A DNA stretch of 64,000 nt from Guyanagaster necrorhizus (GCF_019112545.1 NW_025064948.1:84764-148763); one strand, 5' to 3'; counted from the first letter of the stretch, positions 11,062-22,588 are shown. Notes: generated by a model not told the origin, from the sequence alone. Numbers and translations: made by a program.

Positions 11062-12340
11062 TCGACAAATTGTAATCTTATTATCCAAGATGATTGAAGC
11101 TAGAATCCAGATTCTTAAGTGCTCAAGGACACTAGAATTCTGAATCTTCCCCAATTAACTGTAATCTGAATAGGTTATATGCTATGTATGATTATTTTTC
11201 TGTAGTTTTAAATACTTTTGCAGAAACTGGTCTTCTTCTTGTTATCTTGTATTTTTATGTTCTTATCATAAAAGAGTCATTCTCTATTCTATTGCATGTG
11301 TACAGTGTTCCCTGACCATGGTCAGGATTCCAGCAACTGACTAATGTGAAAAATCAGCATTTGGCAGCTATTGTTAGGACTTTACTGCTTATGGCCAGAC
11401 TCCAGATGGATGTGAACAGGCAAAGGAAGCACAAAGGCTGCTGCAAAGGAATCAACAAATATGTCTATCCTCATTTGTATTTGTCCTCCTCCAACTATTG
11501 TCTTCATGGTGCCAGTTTTTCCATGGCTTTATTGTAAAGAGATTGGTGGTCCATCTTTGCATCAGTCTTCATCTTCCACTCCTCCTTGTCAAAGGTATCC
11601 TCAAGACACAGTAGTGCAGAGGCAAAGTAGAATGTTTCAGGATTCTTTACTCTGAAAACTCTTCAGGAAAGATCACATGTGGCATGATAATCACTCTTAT
11701 TCTGAGAATGAGAGTGATGCAAGTGAATGTGCTGCAGCACCAAGTAGTACTGATTTCTCAGGAGGCTGGGTCAGTGGCACTGACACATGAGATGTGTTGG
11801 ATGATGGCAGCAATGCATTTGAGTTGGTCAAGTCAAGATTATAGTCTTTATCACATTCAGCTTCCTGCAACCTTCTGAGCAATGCACTTGGGCTGACTTG
11901 TTGAAAGGATCTTTGGGCTCAGACATATCTCTAAATCTGTTGGTAATGAAAATCAGACCTTGATTTATTCTGAATCTTTCTCTTTTGGCCTGAGCTCAAA
12001 ATCAAAACCCCTCTCTCCCCTCTGCAAGGATGCAGAACGAATCTTAATGTGACTCCTGAATCATTTTTGATAGAGAATAGCACTGATTTGTATCATACAG
12101 ACCCTGGTTAGTAGAGACATCAACTATAATAAATATCTTTCTTTCTTCTAATGCTCCATTCTGTTTGCACTTTAAGTTACACATGGCTGGGGCTTTAATA
12201 ACTATGAGCATATAAGAAAGTCTATGAAACATCACAAGAGTGACCACAGTATACTAGAAACATTCTTTGAGGAAGCACTAGCACTGAGATAGCCTCCACC
12301 TCAGCACCCAAATGCTGTTTCTGCAGTGCTGCTTGCACCT
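11062..12340. repeat. CpG-void block, probable methylated transposable-element relic
   Basis: Reading line by line I find a single CG dinucleotide (about 12038) between 11062 and 12340, while TG and CA are common and flanking DNA is CpG rich. This is the mark of old cytosine methylation and deamination. On the minus strand one uninterrupted stretch (about 11660-11510) reads NPETFYFASALLCLEDTF, then DKEEWKMKTDAKMDHQSLY, which looks like a transposon-type coding remnant; other frames are broken. No terminal repeats were found by eye. The block lies between the 3' ends of two convergent tRNA-like genes. Confidence 0.7.
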
Positions 12341-12389
12341 CGGCCCCTCTAGCGACAAAAAGTGCACCTTGGAAAGGATAAAGTCATTC

Positions 12390-12523
12390 TGACGAAAGTG
12401 GGACTCGAACCCACACCCTTTCGGACCAGATACTTGAATGGACAGAAACTGCCCTGGTACTAATTTCCTCAAAGAAATAGACACTCCCTAGTCTAGCACC
12501 TCAAACCACTCGGCCATTTTTCC
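12390..12523 (-). tRNA. tRNA-Leu-like gene with intron, acceptor mismatched
   Basis: On the minus strand there is a D region (GGCCGAGTGG...GGTGC), an anticodon stem CTAGA/TCTGG, a type II variable arm (TCCGAAAGGGTG), a perfect T arm (GTGGG-TTCGAGT-CCCAC) and a TTTCGTCA end. About 50 nt between the two halves of the anticodon arm would be an intron. The sequence TTCAAGTA before the 3' stem suggests a leucine isoacceptor, but I cannot fix the anticodon. The 5' strand (GGAAAAA) pairs poorly with TTTCGTC (two mismatches), so it may be a pseudogene. Confidence 0.5.
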
Positions 12524-13034
12524 ACAGAATGATCGCAGATATCATTTTAAAGTACCAGATATGCGCAGCATGCGAAGAAAATGGAAATCCGGAAGGGGGC
12601 ATGAGGACAATTGATCGAAAAACGTCGATCACGACCCAGTTTGGAATCTTGCCGCGGCAAAAATTTTGAAGCTCGTTAATAATAAGTTCGTCTATAACAT
12701 TCCCTTTGCCTCCTCTATACACTAATCTTTTCCTAGTCCAAGCCCGTGCCCCCCCTTCTTCGCCGCAAAAAGGTTCCCCGCTAGTGACGGGGCCCTCCTG
12801 AACAATTTCAAACCTCGACTGCTTGTCTGCCATAGGCTGGACGGATATCTTTGCACTGCGCCATTCTTCGTCTTCCTGGGACGAGTTTACTAAGCGCGTT
12901 GCTAGTGATGTAGAGATTGGCCCAGCGTTGGATTTGTATATCCAATGACTTGTTTCTAAGATATTGATTCCATTTATGAGGCCGTCCCCGAGGATGAATC
13001 TCGTCGTCATTCCGGTCAGACTGAAGCCTATCAA
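12501..13034 (-). CDS. Unrecognised open frame
   Basis: A 177-codon frame with protein-like content (for example SSQEDEEWRSAKISVQPM and KGNVIDELIINELQNFC). It starts at a non-ATG codon as read, so if real it is an internal exon. It overlaps the 5' end of the tRNA-Leu-like gene on the same strand. No domain is recognised. Confidence 0.2.
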   Translation of the reverse strand: MIGFSLTGMTTRFILGDGLINGINILETSHWIYKSNAGPISTSLATRLVNSSQEDEEWRSAKISVQPMADKQSRFEIVQEGPVTSGEPFCGEEGGARAWTRKRLVYRGGKGNVIDELIINELQNFCRGKIPNWVVIDVFRSIVLMPPSGFPFSSHAAHIWYFKMISAIILWKNGRVV

Positions 13035-14624
13035 TCATCTTGAGTTCATGTAAGCAAGTTGATATCAGACATACTAATGATTAGGACTGTATCTCCACAG
13101 AACTCGCGCCATTCTTCATCTAAGGGCAAGCACAGTAGCGCAGCAGAAAAAGTTCGGTTTCATGGCCCTTTCTACCCCGAACTTGGCCACTCCTTCTACA
13201 TAGTAGATCGCAGACGGTGCGATGATCAGTGGAGACAAGTCTTTCTGGGAGGGATGCTGGTGAACGGGCTGGTGTCTCGAGACTGAGTTCTCAAGGCTAA
13301 ACCAGGTGGCACCGATATATGGGAAGTGTGGGGACGATGGCGACGGCGACGCCGGGTGGTGGCAACTGCTTCGAGTCAGTCGAGTGAGATTGCGGTAGTC
13401 GTCACGTCCAGACTTTTTTTCACAGGTCGTCTTGTTCTGCTACGCGCCAATGGTCGTTCAGTGGATGGGATGGGATGGGATGGGATGAGGCAGTGCCAGA
13501 TCCCTTGAATTCTTCGCCAGATCCCCCTGGAGTCTTCCGGGAAAAGTACAGACATCTTGGGCTCAGCCATGTCTCTAGATCCGCTCTTCCAAATCCATCA
13601 TGGAGATCTGCAGGTAATCAAGATGAGGTCGTGTTAACTAACTGATCCTAATCACAGCCTTTTTCAGAAAACGAAAAAAGCACGAGTGCTAGATAAGAAC
13701 TATTACTCGCCACTAAGCATGGATCGCCAGTGCACACTATCCCACCAACGTACGTGCCTACCGAGAATCTCGAAAACACCGACGTCCTCGTCGCATTCCC
13801 CAACTGTGTATCTGGCTCTTCTGATTCACGGTCGGCTGTCCTATCGACGAGAGCATCATAAACATCGTGCTTCATCTCGCCGTCGAGGTTGCTCAAACGT
13901 ACTCCGGGACGGCAAGGGTGTACTGTACTGAAACCGTCAAGCAGGACATCTAATCTTATCCCTCTTCCCCTAGGATGACTTGGCCACTGTCCTCAAGGCC
14001 TCGCGTGCATAATGGGATGCTATCATAGGCCACCACATCTCCCCACTGACCCAGGCGGACCTCGTAAGGCCCGTCATCCCTCAAAAGCGCCCGGCCGTGG
14101 TTGGGAGAGCCAAGATCGTGGCCCGTGGCAACCCAGAGGTTGTTTTCTGGACGACCATCTCGGCACCAGCCTTTCACGTTGATGCCGCCGATATGAACAC
14201 GCAGAGTCCCACCTCTGTCTAGGCTTGTAACTCTCTTACCGCGAGATGTCGGCGCATGAACCTAGCACGCTGTGACGGTCCGGTGTCCAATCCAAACCCG
14301 GGATATTTCGCGCCAATACACAACCTATATGGCTTTATCGATACTCCCGGCTGCACACTGTCGATGACATTAGAGATCAGCAAATTCTTCTGGATGCGAC
14401 TCCATGATACCATACCCAACGTTGCAAATTTGAAGGCGCCCGTGTGAGATCGCCCATGGACAGGCCAGGGTTCGCAGCTCTTAGTGAGGGTTTCTTGTTT
14501 CTGTGGAAGAGTCGTCTTCGTATGGCATCATCATCTAGTCATGCAGCGACCTTTCACGGCCTGCAGGAGCATCTCAAGCGGGCACATAAAGGACGACCAA
14601 TAGCGTGTATTAGTAGCGCTTCAT
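13035..14624. other. Region with scattered frames, one possible gene on the minus strand
   Basis: Minus-strand frames at 14419-14219, 14177-13956 and 13896-13648 have protein-like content (YRLCIGAKYPGFG; VATGHDLGSPNHGRALL; LSNLDGEMKHDVYDALVD). They could be exons of one hypothetical gene, but I could not join them with convincing introns and do not recognise a family. A GATGG pentamer repeat is noted separately. Confidence 0.3.
13463..13487. repeat. GATGG tandem repeat
   Basis: About five perfect copies of the pentamer GATGG in tandem. Confidence 0.8.
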
Positions 14625-15950
14625 TTATATACAAAATGGTGTAGTTGCCAGAATCCCGAAATACTAAAGGAAGGATGAACACACAGTCCTAACCGGGGAT
14701 GTGAGCTGCAGACATACCATCGTGTGTGCTGCATTAACGCCTTTACTGGGCACCGATGCAGAACACCTAGGGTCTTCACCATCAGCCGAACACTGCTTCG
14801 TCGAGCTTCCTTTTGGAGGGTCCTCCGTTTGCCAATATTCGATACCTGTACCAGGAATCAGTAAGCCGCTGACGAGGCAGACAAGAACATGCCGTGATGG
14901 TGGTAGCCAAGGAAAGTCGGAACCATCGTCGGAACACTGAAGAGACGTCAGAAGGGCGACTAACCATGAAGACGAAAGAAAATACCCATCGTTGCTGTGA
15001 ACGACTAGATGGTGTTTAGATATAGTGTGCGTGTCAAATACTCAACATACCTCTGAATGCGTTCGTGTCAAACTCGCAGTTGAAGTAGTCAGCAAATTCC
15101 TTGTTCTAAAGAGATATCAGGGTATCATCTGGCGGAACGAAGAGCATGACCTACTCCCGTCCTGGGCGCGCCATAGGAATACGTCCGCGTCGTCACTGAG
15201 GGAAAGTTTCTTCGAAGGCAGATGGCAGCTAGCGTCGCCAGCGATCCTCCGAGGGAGTGGCCAGTCGTGACGATATTCTTCAGATCCGGATATAGAAACA
15301 GCTGTTCCTTGATCACTGAGATGACTTGCACCGCGATAGAGTTCCACCTGAAGGAACGTAAGACGATGCTCTGAGAAGTCCAAGTTGAACGCACCCAACG
15401 AGAAACCCACTATGCACCCGTACACCGCCTACCGACTTTGGATGGGAATCCTTGTCGCAAACTCAAAGGCAACTCACTTGAAGCCTCGACGCCAGGTGTA
15501 ATCAGAGGCACGAGAACAATTGCCGAGTCAACCAGGATATCAATGATGGACGCACTGTCATTCCAGTAAATCTTCAGTACGTCACAACAGAGAGCCTTAG
15601 AATCGACCTTCCACGAAGAGCGAGCACCAGCTCCTTCCTGTCGCCGTCGCGAGCGATGAAGCCTTGGATATCTGAAACAGAGTTGGATATCTAGAATATC
15701 ATTAGGACAATCAGGCGGTACTTAGGAGGATTCCTCGAACCTCCGATACGAGGTTGCGGCCATTCGGTCTGGGACAAAATGGCGTGTACGCCGACGATGC
15801 GTATTTGAAGTAAAATATGAGATCTCGAAGGATATCTGGGCCATCCGACGCGTCAATACAGGAATAAAGGATGATACAGGCGGCAGATACCAGGAGAAAT
15901 GCCATGGAGGTCCTTGATAGACATGGTACGGAGCAAAGGAAGTCGTTCAT
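14625..15950 (-). CDS. Secreted class 3 lipase (alpha/beta hydrolase), ten exons
   Basis: Exons at 15950-15741, 15690-15608, 15554-15478, 15428-15395, 15347-15155, 15105-15051, 15004-14986, 14936-14893, 14845-14718 and 14663-14625 join into a 293-residue frame without a stop. The N-terminus has a hydrophobic secretion signal (MAFLLVSAACIILYSCIDA from residue 16). Family landmarks follow in order: GFIARD, LVLALRGS, VHSGF, the nucleophile elbow TGHSLGGS, SYGAPRTG, VVHSNDGVPTMVP (putative catalytic Asp) and a late His before YFG. Such enzymes hydrolyse ester bonds of acylglycerols or plant cell-wall esters outside the cell; the substrate is not decidable here. Introns are 46-54 bp. The eighth (14892-14846) appears to use a GC donor. 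One exon is only 19 nt. Confidence 0.92.
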
Positions 15951-16236
15951 CGTGGTCAGGTGAAGAGAGCTGAAGGCAGAAATGGATGTAAAAGTTGACG
16001 CAATGAGATGTCCTTTTTGAGATTTAATCCTGTTCCAAGCTATTTTTGCTGGGATTCAGGACGTTTCGAGTTTCTATGCGGGTGAACATCCAATTTCGTT
16101 CAGCTTACATCCCTCCTACGCCTCCTTGGTTCTTTGTCAGTTCAAAATCTCGATTTCTGAATTCATTCTTCAACTGCAGCAGCATATTACTCCGTTGCGA
16201 AAGACATAGACAATAAGTACCGGTTTATTTTAGGCA

Positions 16237-16600
16237 CTATTCAGTATCTGTATTCAAATTCTCTGCAGATGTTTCCACTGACCAGTTTCCCATCCAATAT
16301 CCATCAAGCTCTTGGTATGATAACCCTCCCAAGTCATTCCGATCCAGGCCTTCTTCCTTTAGTGCATGAAGACCTAGTCTTCTTAGCTGACTGATGACTT
16401 TATCATCAACAGAATCTGTGCGCAAGTGAGATTGCCTTGTAACATTCAATTCTATCGTCCGCCTTTTATCAAAGCGTTGGCGGATAGCCGATGATCGTTT
16501 TCTTGTATTTTCTTCCCCGGCCGCCATCGGTCCCGATACTGAGCGTCAGCCTATTCATTGCGGGAAGGATTTCAGCCCGAGTAGGTACCAAATGTCACCG
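16237..16600 (-). pseudogene. C-terminal relic of the coiled-coil F-box family
   Basis: In two frames it reads PTRAEILPAMNRLTLSIG, then RTIELNVTRQSHL and GLHALKEEGLDRNDLG, ending DGYWMGNW. This matches the C-terminus of the intact paralog at 23322-24860 (QPEILSAMKRLTF, AAELNVTRLSHL, GLDALENEGLDW, DQYWTGVW). A frameshift separates the two parts and the N-terminal four fifths are missing. Confidence 0.7.
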
Positions 16601-17554
16601 TCCAATTTCGAGTCAGTTTTCTGTTTCGAAGAACCGTTGTTTGACGTAGCCTCTGCTAGATAGTCCAGGCCATGACTGGGTGCCCTACAAAATACTCTCC
16701 TCGTTTTGTATATGCTGGTGGTATTTTCCGCCACACGCCAATAGATGACGACTAGGTAAAGTTGGGTAAGACTAGTCTCTTTCTGGTTCCGACCTGATGC
16801 TGATTTTGTAGATAAAACCTATAGTCTCCAAACTCCGTAAGGATATGGTCGATGGGTTGTCCACGAGTACGGTGTTCGCCCTTGCTTTTTTATAAACAAA
16901 TAAACCCTGTTCCGCCGCTATAGTCGCTTCTCAGTTGATCTCTCCTTTTATCCCTCTGGACGCTGGAAAACTACCCGAAATGCCTCTGAATTCTCAATAG
17001 TGGGATCGTTTCCGGCTCCGGTTCGTGCTAAGGTCCCTCAACTTGATATTCTTTGTTCTAGTGCCTTCACTATCCCCGGCGCAAAGTAGTTCAACCTGTA
17101 TCCGTGTTTATAGAACTGGAAGTCTATTCTTTTACTCCATATTCCGTGACTCTTGCACCTCCAAAATAGCTCATTGGGCCCACCACTTTTTCAGAGACCA
17201 CTAGTGACCTCCGACTTGTTATCAGGTTGTCATAGTCCAACGTTGTTCGTTGGTTCCAACCATCAGGCACATTATCTTCTGTCCTGGAGATTTCTGGCTC
17301 ACATTCAGCTTAGATCCTTTGCCCTGGGCCACGGCGAAGACTTTCCTGGACAGTGACAATGATAACTCTCCTTGATACGGGAGCCAGAGTCGAGCTGACG
17401 AAGGGCGGAATATGTGCATGAATTGTGATTAAAATCCTTCACTCCAATCCTCACAACTCATTGCGTATATTCATTGTTCCTATATACTCTAAAATATGCT
17501 AACTTTCAATCGGCACAGAAAGATGCAGACTAACAGATGAGATATTAAGGAATT
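16601..17554. other. Intergenic region, nothing recognised
   Basis: No exon chain or repeat recognised. Confidence 0.5.
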
Positions 17555-17628
17555 GGGTTGATGGCGAAGTTGGTTGTCGCCTGCGTCTCACACACAGAAG
17601 GTCCTCAGTTCAAGCCTGGGTCAACTTA
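17555..17628 (+). pseudogene. tRNA-Val-like relic (SINE head candidate)
   Basis: 74 nt similar to the tRNA-Val at 10953: GGGTTGATGGCGAAGTTGG at the start and GGTCCTCAGTTCAAGCCTGG before TCAACTT at the end. The anticodon stem is damaged (TGCGT against ACAGA, two mismatches) and the loop reads CTCACAC. It is not expected to be functional. Confidence 0.7.
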
Positions 17629-17994
17629 TATGCAGCAACGCACTGCCGAGGTTTTTGCCCCAAAGCACCCTTATTAACTAGGCACACGAGTGACCACTGA
17701 CGACATACTGAGTGTACACAGGTCCTAGCAAGCTGAAAGGTCGATAATCCTGGTGTGTGAAAAGCTGGGGAATATGAGACGCTTGTTATCAATGTACGAC
17801 ACAGGTCGCGAGTCCGATATACACCACAGAGCAACGTCAATGATGGTCGGCTCAACGTCAGTTCCGCTCGCCGGCCCCAACCGCTTGCTCAAGGATGGAC
17901 ATTTCGAAAACTTGAATCAGATTTAAGAACAATCAATTTCATGAAATACGTCTGTATGATTACATCCAAAGGAAGCTAAGCCAAGAATGAGTAA
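17629..17994. other. Intergenic region, nothing recognised
   Basis: A minus-strand frame at 17610-17855 has no recognisable content. Confidence 0.5.
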
Positions 17995-19120
17995 TTACGG
18001 ATTTACCAATGAAAGGCCACCATCGACGCGCAGAATGACTCCGTTCGTATAATCAGAGACGGCCAGGAGCATCGCCGTCATACCCATCTCAGCTTCGCTA
18101 CAATGCTATTAGAATAAAAACACACAATATCCTGAAAATAGACCCACCTCCCATGCCTCCTCGCAGGTACCGCCGCCACCAACCCAGGCATGGCCGTCGT
18201 CTTGAGCTTCTCCAAAAATTCAGGAGGTGTCAACTCCGACGCAAATGACCCAGGCGAGATCGCATTCACACGAATGGGAATATCCCTAGTAGCGAAACTC
18301 GTCCCAAGGACTAAAGTGAGATGGTTCAAGGCGGCTTTCATTGGCCCGCACGCAAGCTTCAATCAGAGTAAAGTACAACTTCAGGCTTTGGAGAACAAAG
18401 ACATGCCGACAGTCCTCTTGATGATGACTGGATGTTGGCTGCTGCGCTGCTGATGTTGATGACACTCGATGTTCCCTGTAAGCGAGAGTGCGCTCCTTGG
18501 ATGAGCAGAGGTTGGAAGGCCCGGACGGCGAAGAAGGGCGTGATGGTGTTGAGCGCGAACATGTCTGCCCAGTTTTGTACCGTTTCGGGCTCGAAGGGGT
18601 CATTGGCTGACATCTTCTTCGTTAAAAAATCGGGGTCGTGACGAGAGGCGGCGAACCCGGCACTAGGGGAAAAAAAGAGAATCGGCGTCGGAAGGGAGGG
18701 AACGGAGAGCTTTAGACGACAAACTTGTTCACTAGAATATCGAGTTTTCCGTCAAAATCTCCGACATGCTTAGCGGCAGCCTTTACGCTTTCTTCGTCTG
18801 TCGCGTCCATTTGGAGCCTGTGTGCATATAAGGTGCATAGAACAGCATAAAAACAGTTACTTACGGGACCAAGGACCCTGATACGCCTGTCACAGACGCG
18901 GCAGCTTTCTCTAGAACGTCCAGCCTTCGGCCAGTGAGATATATTTTGGCTCCATTTGCAGCAAACGCTTTCGCAATACTGAGTCCTCTTTCATGTCGCG
19001 CGCACGTCAGTAGTAGGTAAAGACCAAGGATGAAGGCACTTACATCCCCGTTCCGCCTCCAGTAACCAGGCCTACACGTCCAGAGAGAGACATCGTCTTA
19101 GCTATGCTGAGATCTGCCAT
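17995..19120 (-). CDS. Short-chain dehydrogenase/reductase, catalytic Tyr apparently lost
   Basis: Exons at 19120-19044, 18987-18865, 18817-18725, 18662 to about 18380, about 18365-18148 and 18097-17995. The classical SDR order is visible: TGGGTGIG for NAD(P) binding, a Rossmann region, LVNNAG, NISSAA, NHLTLVLGTSFA, then IPIRVNAISPG and the end GVILRVDGGLSLVNP. Family members oxidise or reduce alcohols and ketones; the substrate is unknown. The active site should be Y-x3-K before the NHLT helix. Here the matching residues are C-G-P-M-K, and the intron joining exons 4 and 5 cannot be set without losing frame. The gene may be inactive, or the splice site is one I missed. The C-terminal SDR core is otherwise complete. 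Confidence 0.8.
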
Positions 19121-19976
19121 CTTCTGAGAATGGCAGAAAAGTCCCCAACGTGCTGGCTTTTATTCCTGTGGTTGTTGACTGAATGACACACTTTGGAGAC
19201 TGTACTCCGCTCGACCCGATGTATGTAATTTGTCAAGAAGGCGCTTGGTCAGTTCGATAATATTCGGCTTTGTCTCAGTGGGTCCCTATATTTACTAAGG
19301 ATGAGATGAGATCAGCCAGTGTTTCAGTCGTAACACGTAATCTGCTCGGCTTACAAAACGCGGTCTGCGCGAGGGCTATAGCATAGTGCTTCTCTCCTTC
19401 GGAATCTGTCGATGGTTAGTACTAGCGTCAGACGATATGTCATCAATAATGGCTTTGTCGACAAAGCATCGCTGATCGACGAGAAGTTCTGCTCCGGCAA
19501 CCGCGTCGGCGAAGCTGAGTTATGGAAAAGATTCAAAAAACAATATCGCGGTAGGTATTTCTTTATAGCACAGTTCTGGTCCAAAACCATCCATTAAAAC
19601 GTAGACAACCCGCAACGGTTCTTATTCAGTCTGGGGGGAACATCCAGAAATGTGGTGCACTAGGGATTAGGTTACTAATACCTGTAAATGTTCTCAGTAA
19701 TGGCATCTCTCAGATGAACCAGCACGTTATTACCACAAGATAGATTCCACATTCTCCTGTGACACTCCTTTATTTCAATATGAGCATTGCTCCTCCTTCA
19801 ATGTTACCCCTTCGTCAGATACGCCAGATTCTTGCGGCAACAGCATTAGCTCATGATTCAACAGAAGATACGGTGCCTACATACCAGCTAAGCGGGTTGC
19901 TCCAGAAAAGGGTCGTATGGGCCACCTTTTTAGTAGAGCCCATACGCTTTAGATCCAAGAACGCATAAGCTTATCT
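19121..19976. other. Intergenic region, nothing recognised
   Basis: Short frames only (19412-19597, 19759-19968); no motif. Confidence 0.5.
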
Positions 19977-20547
19977 TCAGCAAAAAGCATGAAGACGGCG
20001 TTCTTCAAAAGTTACGTCGCCATACGAGATGAAATCGGCCACAAAGGTAGGATTTTGATGCGTACATGTGTATCCCGTGCTAATTCGAATGTCATCTCTG
20101 CTATGGGACACCGTGTCAATCACTGCCTGATAAAACAAAAGTGAGAGACAAGAATTGACCATGACTTGCATGCTTCGCAACGGTATAAATGGTCATTCCT
20201 GGAATCGGTGAGGCAGATACGAGAGTGTCATTAACGGTCGTTCCTCGAGTGGGCGCGTAATCCTGTATTAAGGGTTGGAAGTGATTCTCCAGCATCGTCT
20301 CGATTTCCTCACGCATGCAGAAAACGCCGTGGACATCGATTGCGCATATGTCGTCGTAGTCCTCGATAGTTTGGTTAACATAGCATAATCCAGCTAGCCG
20401 GATGCCTTCAGAAGGGAACAAGACGGAATAGCGGTGATGGTGGTCTTCATCAGTGGCTGTGGCGAATCGCCATTCGGGATCGCTTCCGAAACGCTGACAA
20501 AGAAAATATCGTCCTACATTTGGCAAGCCCTCAATTGCCTTCTTCAT
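19977..20547 (-). CDS. Unrecognised protein, two exons
   Basis: A 143-codon frame from ATG 20547 reads through RYFLCQRFGSDPEWRFATA, then FPSEGIRLAGLCYVNQTIED and PIPGMTIYTVAKHA. An intron with GT...GGCAG ends at about 20137 in phase 1 and joins MIDTVSHSRDDIRISTGYTC, then HQNPTFVADFISYGD, to the stop at 19977. The joined product of roughly 190 residues is soluble, acidic and protein-like. I know no matching family; upstream exons are possible because the ATG directly follows an AG. Confidence 0.45.
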
Positions 20548-21161
20548 CTACTTTCTTTTCTACATCGGACAGCACTAGGCCATGGGGCTCTACCCCGAAC
20601 TCTAAAATAAATTTGACGGTGTGCGTCCTCTTCTGATCCATGACATTGTCGCTACATTCTGACATACCCTATCCAATCCCAGTTTTCCACTTGTCTTAAC
20701 TTAGTCGGTATCGAGTTCTGAGCCTTCAGTGGCTTTAACGTCATCTATATGGCACCATCTGGCGCACTTTTAAGTTGAAGGAGAAACCTTCATTTTGTTG
20801 TGAATTAACGGATGTTGGCACAGATTCCTGGAATTTTTTGTTGCGACCTAGGCTAGTTCTCTGTCTGCACCGGCTCTGCGTATTCGATATCATCTTTAAG
20901 GTCTATTGCATATCTGTGTTTGATCTGTGTTTCGGTGCATAATGAGCCTCTCGCCTCTGTTGCTTGGATCTGCCCATGCCTATGTCTCGAAAAACTATGC
21001 CCTGGGGGTGCCACATAGAACTCGAAGCGCTACCATGGTACCTTGACGTTTTGACTCTTTGCTTCTAGGTGATTCAAAAAAAGCGAAAGCCGACGCATAT
21101 ATCTAGGTACGTCAATATCTCCTATTCTTCTAAAGGATTCGAATTCGAGACTTCTCCCAGA
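20548..21161. other. Intergenic region between divergent genes
   Basis: About 600 bp separating the minus-strand gene at 19977 from the ankyrin/MYND gene. It presumably holds both promoters; no distinct element is recognised. Confidence 0.5.
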
Positions 21162-22588
21162 ATGTACCCATTCCGGTTTACCATCACTCCGACAAAGTCC
21201 ACCCACCAAGGAGACGGCAGCGGGGGACTCTCAGTCACCAAACAAATGCGCAGGATCCTCAACCAACCCGGCTACCTATCCATCAAAATGGGTGGTCAAA
21301 CTCTCCGAGTCCTTTATAATGACAGATCCACCTCCTTTGATCCTCAAAAGCTCACCTATTTCGGACTATGCTGCTACCTGGGAGATTACGACAAAGTCGT
21401 CAAAGTGAGCTTGACACATTCGCCAAGTATCCTCAGTTACTGAACTGTCAATTCAGGAAGTCGAAACTGGCGATGCCCCCGACCTCGAAGGTTCAGAGAC
21501 ACCATACAAGTTTGGGTATCTCACCGTCGTCATATCCGGGGCGCAACGCCTCCAAACACCCAATTCCCAGCATATCGACGTCCTCAAATATCTCATATCT
21601 CGCGGCGCGGCTGTAGACCTTCCAGATATCACTGGATACACCGCCCTATCCCACGGAACCATGAACCACATGGCGAAACTCGACATGGCTCGGGTCCTTC
21701 TCGAATCTGGGTCAGATCCCAATCAGCGTGACCGCTACGGCGAAGTCCCTCTACTCGGATGCTTCCAGACCAACGGAATCGGCGCTATCGACCTCCTCAT
21801 GGAATTCGGCGCCGACATAGACATCGCAGACGCAGACGGAGTCAAGCCACGTGAGTTTCAGCTCAAGTGTGGCCCAGAGGTGACAGCTGCGGTGCAGCGA
21901 TGGCTCAGGAAGCGTTCAGGGGACGAGAAACCGATGGACAGCAAGGCATGCGAATTTTGCAAGAAACCAGGAGGAGACGGTGTCCAACTCAGGCTGTGCT
22001 CAAAGTGTCAGACTACAAGGTATTGTTCGACAGCGTGTCAGCGTGCGTTTCATTTCACCTTCTGTAGCATATTATATCTCCCTGACATCTCACTCAGGTT
22101 CGCACTGGCCTACCCACAAGCCCCTCTGTCAACCATTCTCCACACAGAACACCGTCACCCTCATTCCATACTACCCCGAATCCCAAAACGGGTTCTGCCA
22201 ACCAATGGCCAAGTTTAATCGGGACATTTGGTCTATCCCCGCACCCGAAACACCTCAGTCTCATCACCGCTTCGCACATACGCCCAAGAATCTCCCGGCT
22301 AAATCACTCAAGAGCATCATTATCAAAGTGCAGGTACCTTTTGACGCATTTTCGAGCAAGCCGCTAGCGAACGTAAAGCTTGACGGGGATCTCCTGGTGT
22401 ACACGAAGAAGAGAGATTTCGTATGCACGATAAGACGAGGTGATGCGCCGGAGGAGTATGATCACATATCCCAAGTGGTCAGGATTAAGGGCGTGGGAGG
22501 GGCAAAAGCGTATTTTGCTGCGGAGCTTAGGAGCAAAACGGCGTTGATCGTGAAAGTATCAGAGGTTCTCGCAGAGCAGCCTTTTTAA
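21162..22588 (+). CDS. Ankyrin-repeat and MYND zinc-finger protein
   Basis: Three exons (21162-21404, 21457-22042, 22098-22588) with introns of 52 and 55 bp give 439 residues. Ankyrin units are seen at about residues 140-235: DVLKYLISRGAAVDLPD followed by GYTALSHG, then MARVLLESGSDPNQRDRYG, and AIDLLMEFGADIDIADADG. A MYND finger follows near residues 260-305: CEFC...CSKCQTTRYCSTACQ, spliced into RSHWPTHKPLC. The C-terminal 160 residues carry no domain I recognise. MYND and ankyrin units are protein-interaction modules, so an adaptor or regulatory role is inferred. The start is the first ATG in frame. The phase-1 intron splits the Arg after the last finger Cys pair. Confidence 0.88.

Noticed and set aside
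13463..13487. GATGG repeat as a CRISPR-like or telomere-like array
   Set aside because: No spacers and far from a telomeric repeat unit; a simple microsatellite.
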